DNA of 6,350 bases from JALNYB01 sp023230065 (GTDB taxonomy: Archaea; Thermoplasmatota; Thermoplasmata; Methanomassiliicoccales; Methanomethylophilaceae): positions 1 through 6,350 of the forward strand of contig JAVESW010000076.1 of NCBI GenBank assembly GCA_034006405.1, read 5' to 3'. Shown in pieces: positions 5,348-6,350 of this stretch. The first letter of the stretch is position 1. Each line of letters begins with the position of its first letter. A program made the translations under genes and the position numbers. The notes beneath the pieces are model-generated. The model did not search any database. It was given only the letters and a program-made list of their open reading frames with translations, and was not told the origin of the DNA.

Positions 5348-6350
5348 CTGACGCCTGCACCGTCCTTGATGTCACTCTCTACGGTTGCAACACAATCCTT
5401 TCCGTCACCTAATGCGATGATATTGTCGCCATCGATGACCGCTGCAACGTATCTAGGTGCTCCTGCCGGCAATATGATATCCTTAGACGATGACACGAAC
5501 TTTCCATCTTTTACTGACGATACCTTTATCGTCACTTGTTGGAAGGTCTTGTACTCTATGATGGAGGATGCATTATCCAACCCACAGTTGATCTTTGTTC
5601 CCAAAGGTACATCCTGCGAGGGTTTCAGCAATAGAACAGCTGTTCCTCCGATATCCTCATCATCGGCTGCCAAAAGCATTCCCGATGACATGATGCCACG
5701 GAGTTTCGCTGGTTTCAGGTTAGAAACAACGAATACTCTGCGATTGAGCATTTGATCCCTGGTGTAGAATGCCTTGAGGCCTGCAACGATCTGTCTTGGC
5801 TCAGCTTCTCCGATGTCTACGCTCAGAAGATACAGCTTATCTGCATCCGGATGATCGTTAACACTGATGATCTGACCTACGCGGAGGTCCAATCTCTTGA
5901 AAGCTGCGAACGGTCCTGTAATCTCTGCAACCGGTGCAGGTTTAACCTGTGTCGACTCCTCTTCTTTCGGGATATCTATCTTCTTATACACGGGTACAGG
6001 CTCAGGAAGCTTCTGACCAACGGGCAACGGTGTCATAACGGCGTCATAACCTGCGATCTCGACACTTCCGTTGAATCCGAGATACTCCCATATCTTTTGT
6101 GATGAACTTGGCATGTAAGGCCAGGACATGATGCACAAAGCCTTGACAAGTCTGAGGTTATTATTCATTACCCTGCCGCACCGTGCCTTATCGGATTTGA
6201 TGAGCGCCCAAGGTTTAACCGAGTCGAAATACCTGTTTCCGAAACGAGACAATTCCATGACGGCTTTGAATCCCTTCTTGAAATCGCATCTGGAGATGCA
6301 ATCATCGTACTCTTCGAAAGCCGCTTTTATAGCGTCCGTGACTTCCTTTG
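5344..6350 (-). CDS. metG: Methionyl-tRNA synthetase, C-terminal part with fused tRNA-binding domain (5' end beyond the window)
   Basis: Open on the minus strand from the right edge to TGA at 5346-5344, giving 334 visible residues; the catalytic HIGH/KMSKS domain lies outside. MetRS charges tRNA-Met. The visible start (AIKAAFEEYD, then GFKAVMELSRFGNRYFDSVKPWALIK) matches the helical anticodon-binding domain of MetRS. A Pro/Glu-rich linker (about 6020-5925) leads to an OB-fold tRNA-binding domain of the Trbp111/EMAPII type (about 5907-5590) with LDLRVGQI, HPDADKLY, QIVAGL, and SNLKPAKLRG followed by SSGMLLA. This domain dimerises MetRS and binds the tRNA outer corner. Unlike many MetRS proteins, about 80 more residues follow it (5589-5347). 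An internal Met at 6258 is not the start because coding sequence continues to the edge. It precedes and overlaps the PHP gene by 4 nt. Confidence 0.95.
   Translation of the reverse strand, partial: KEVTDAIKAAFEEYDDCISRCDFKKGFKAVMELSRFGNRYFDSVKPWALIKSDKARCGRVMNNNLRLVKALCIMSWPYMPSSSQKIWEYLGFNGSVEIAGYDAVMTPLPVGQKLPEPVPVYKKIDIPKEEESTQVKPAPVAEITGPFAAFKRLDLRVGQIISVNDHPDADKLYLLSVDIGEAEPRQIVAGLKAFYTRDQMLNRRVFVVSNLKPAKLRGIMSSGMLLAADDEDIGGTAVLLLKPSQDVPLGTKINCGLDNASSIIEYKTFQQVTIKVSSVKDGKFVSSSKDIILPAGAPRYVAAVIDGDNIIALGDGKDCVATVESDIKDGAGVR

Noticed and set aside
5324..6102. Plus-strand open frames opposite metG
   Set aside because: The minus strand encodes clear MetRS C-terminal and tRNA-binding domains; the plus frames are shadows.

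Overview
The window looks like chromosomal DNA of a methanogenic or related euryarchaeon, most likely Thermoplasmatota and perhaps Methanomassiliicoccales. The evidence for an archaeon is a complete TATA-binding protein gene, TATA-box promoters about 26-28 nt before inferred transcript starts, GGTG-type ribosome binding sites, an archaeal-type PyrK, and a tRNA-Cys with no encoded CCA. All eight visible gene ends use TGA or TAA and none uses TAG. That fits a pyrrolysine-using methanogen but does not prove it. The lineage call is inference; no marker gene was compared.

Left part, + strand (1-1343): the 3' end of pyrD (dihydroorotate dehydrogenase), then pyrK (its FAD/[2Fe-2S] electron-transfer subunit) overlapping it by 8 nt, then a small TPR-repeat gene. 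The coding-like reading frame of the TPR gene runs back to the pyrK stop with no ordinary start codon. A minus-strand gene for an uncharacterised archaeal protein (1335-2174) converges on it with a 9-nt overlap.

Middle (2175-3177): a divergent promoter region, tRNA-Cys(GCA), a region with several TATA-like boxes, the general transcription factor gene tbp, and then an intergenic stretch with a perfect 14-bp palindrome and a well-placed TATA box.

Right part: a 494-residue membrane-anchored protein (3178-4662) with an N-terminal zinc ribbon inside the cell, one membrane helix, and an outer part ending in a transglutaminase-like Cys/His domain. It converges, across a T10 tract, on a minus-strand pair: the 3' part of metG (methionyl-tRNA synthetase with a fused tRNA-binding domain plus an extra C-terminal segment) and a PHP-domain phosphoesterase gene coupled to it by an ATGA overlap.

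Most of the window is housekeeping: pyrimidine synthesis, tRNA charging, transcription initiation. The less explained items are the surface transglutaminase-like protein with its palindromic upstream site, the TPR gene start, the uncharacterised 279-residue protein, and the MetRS tail. I saw no mobile element, CRISPR array or defence system.
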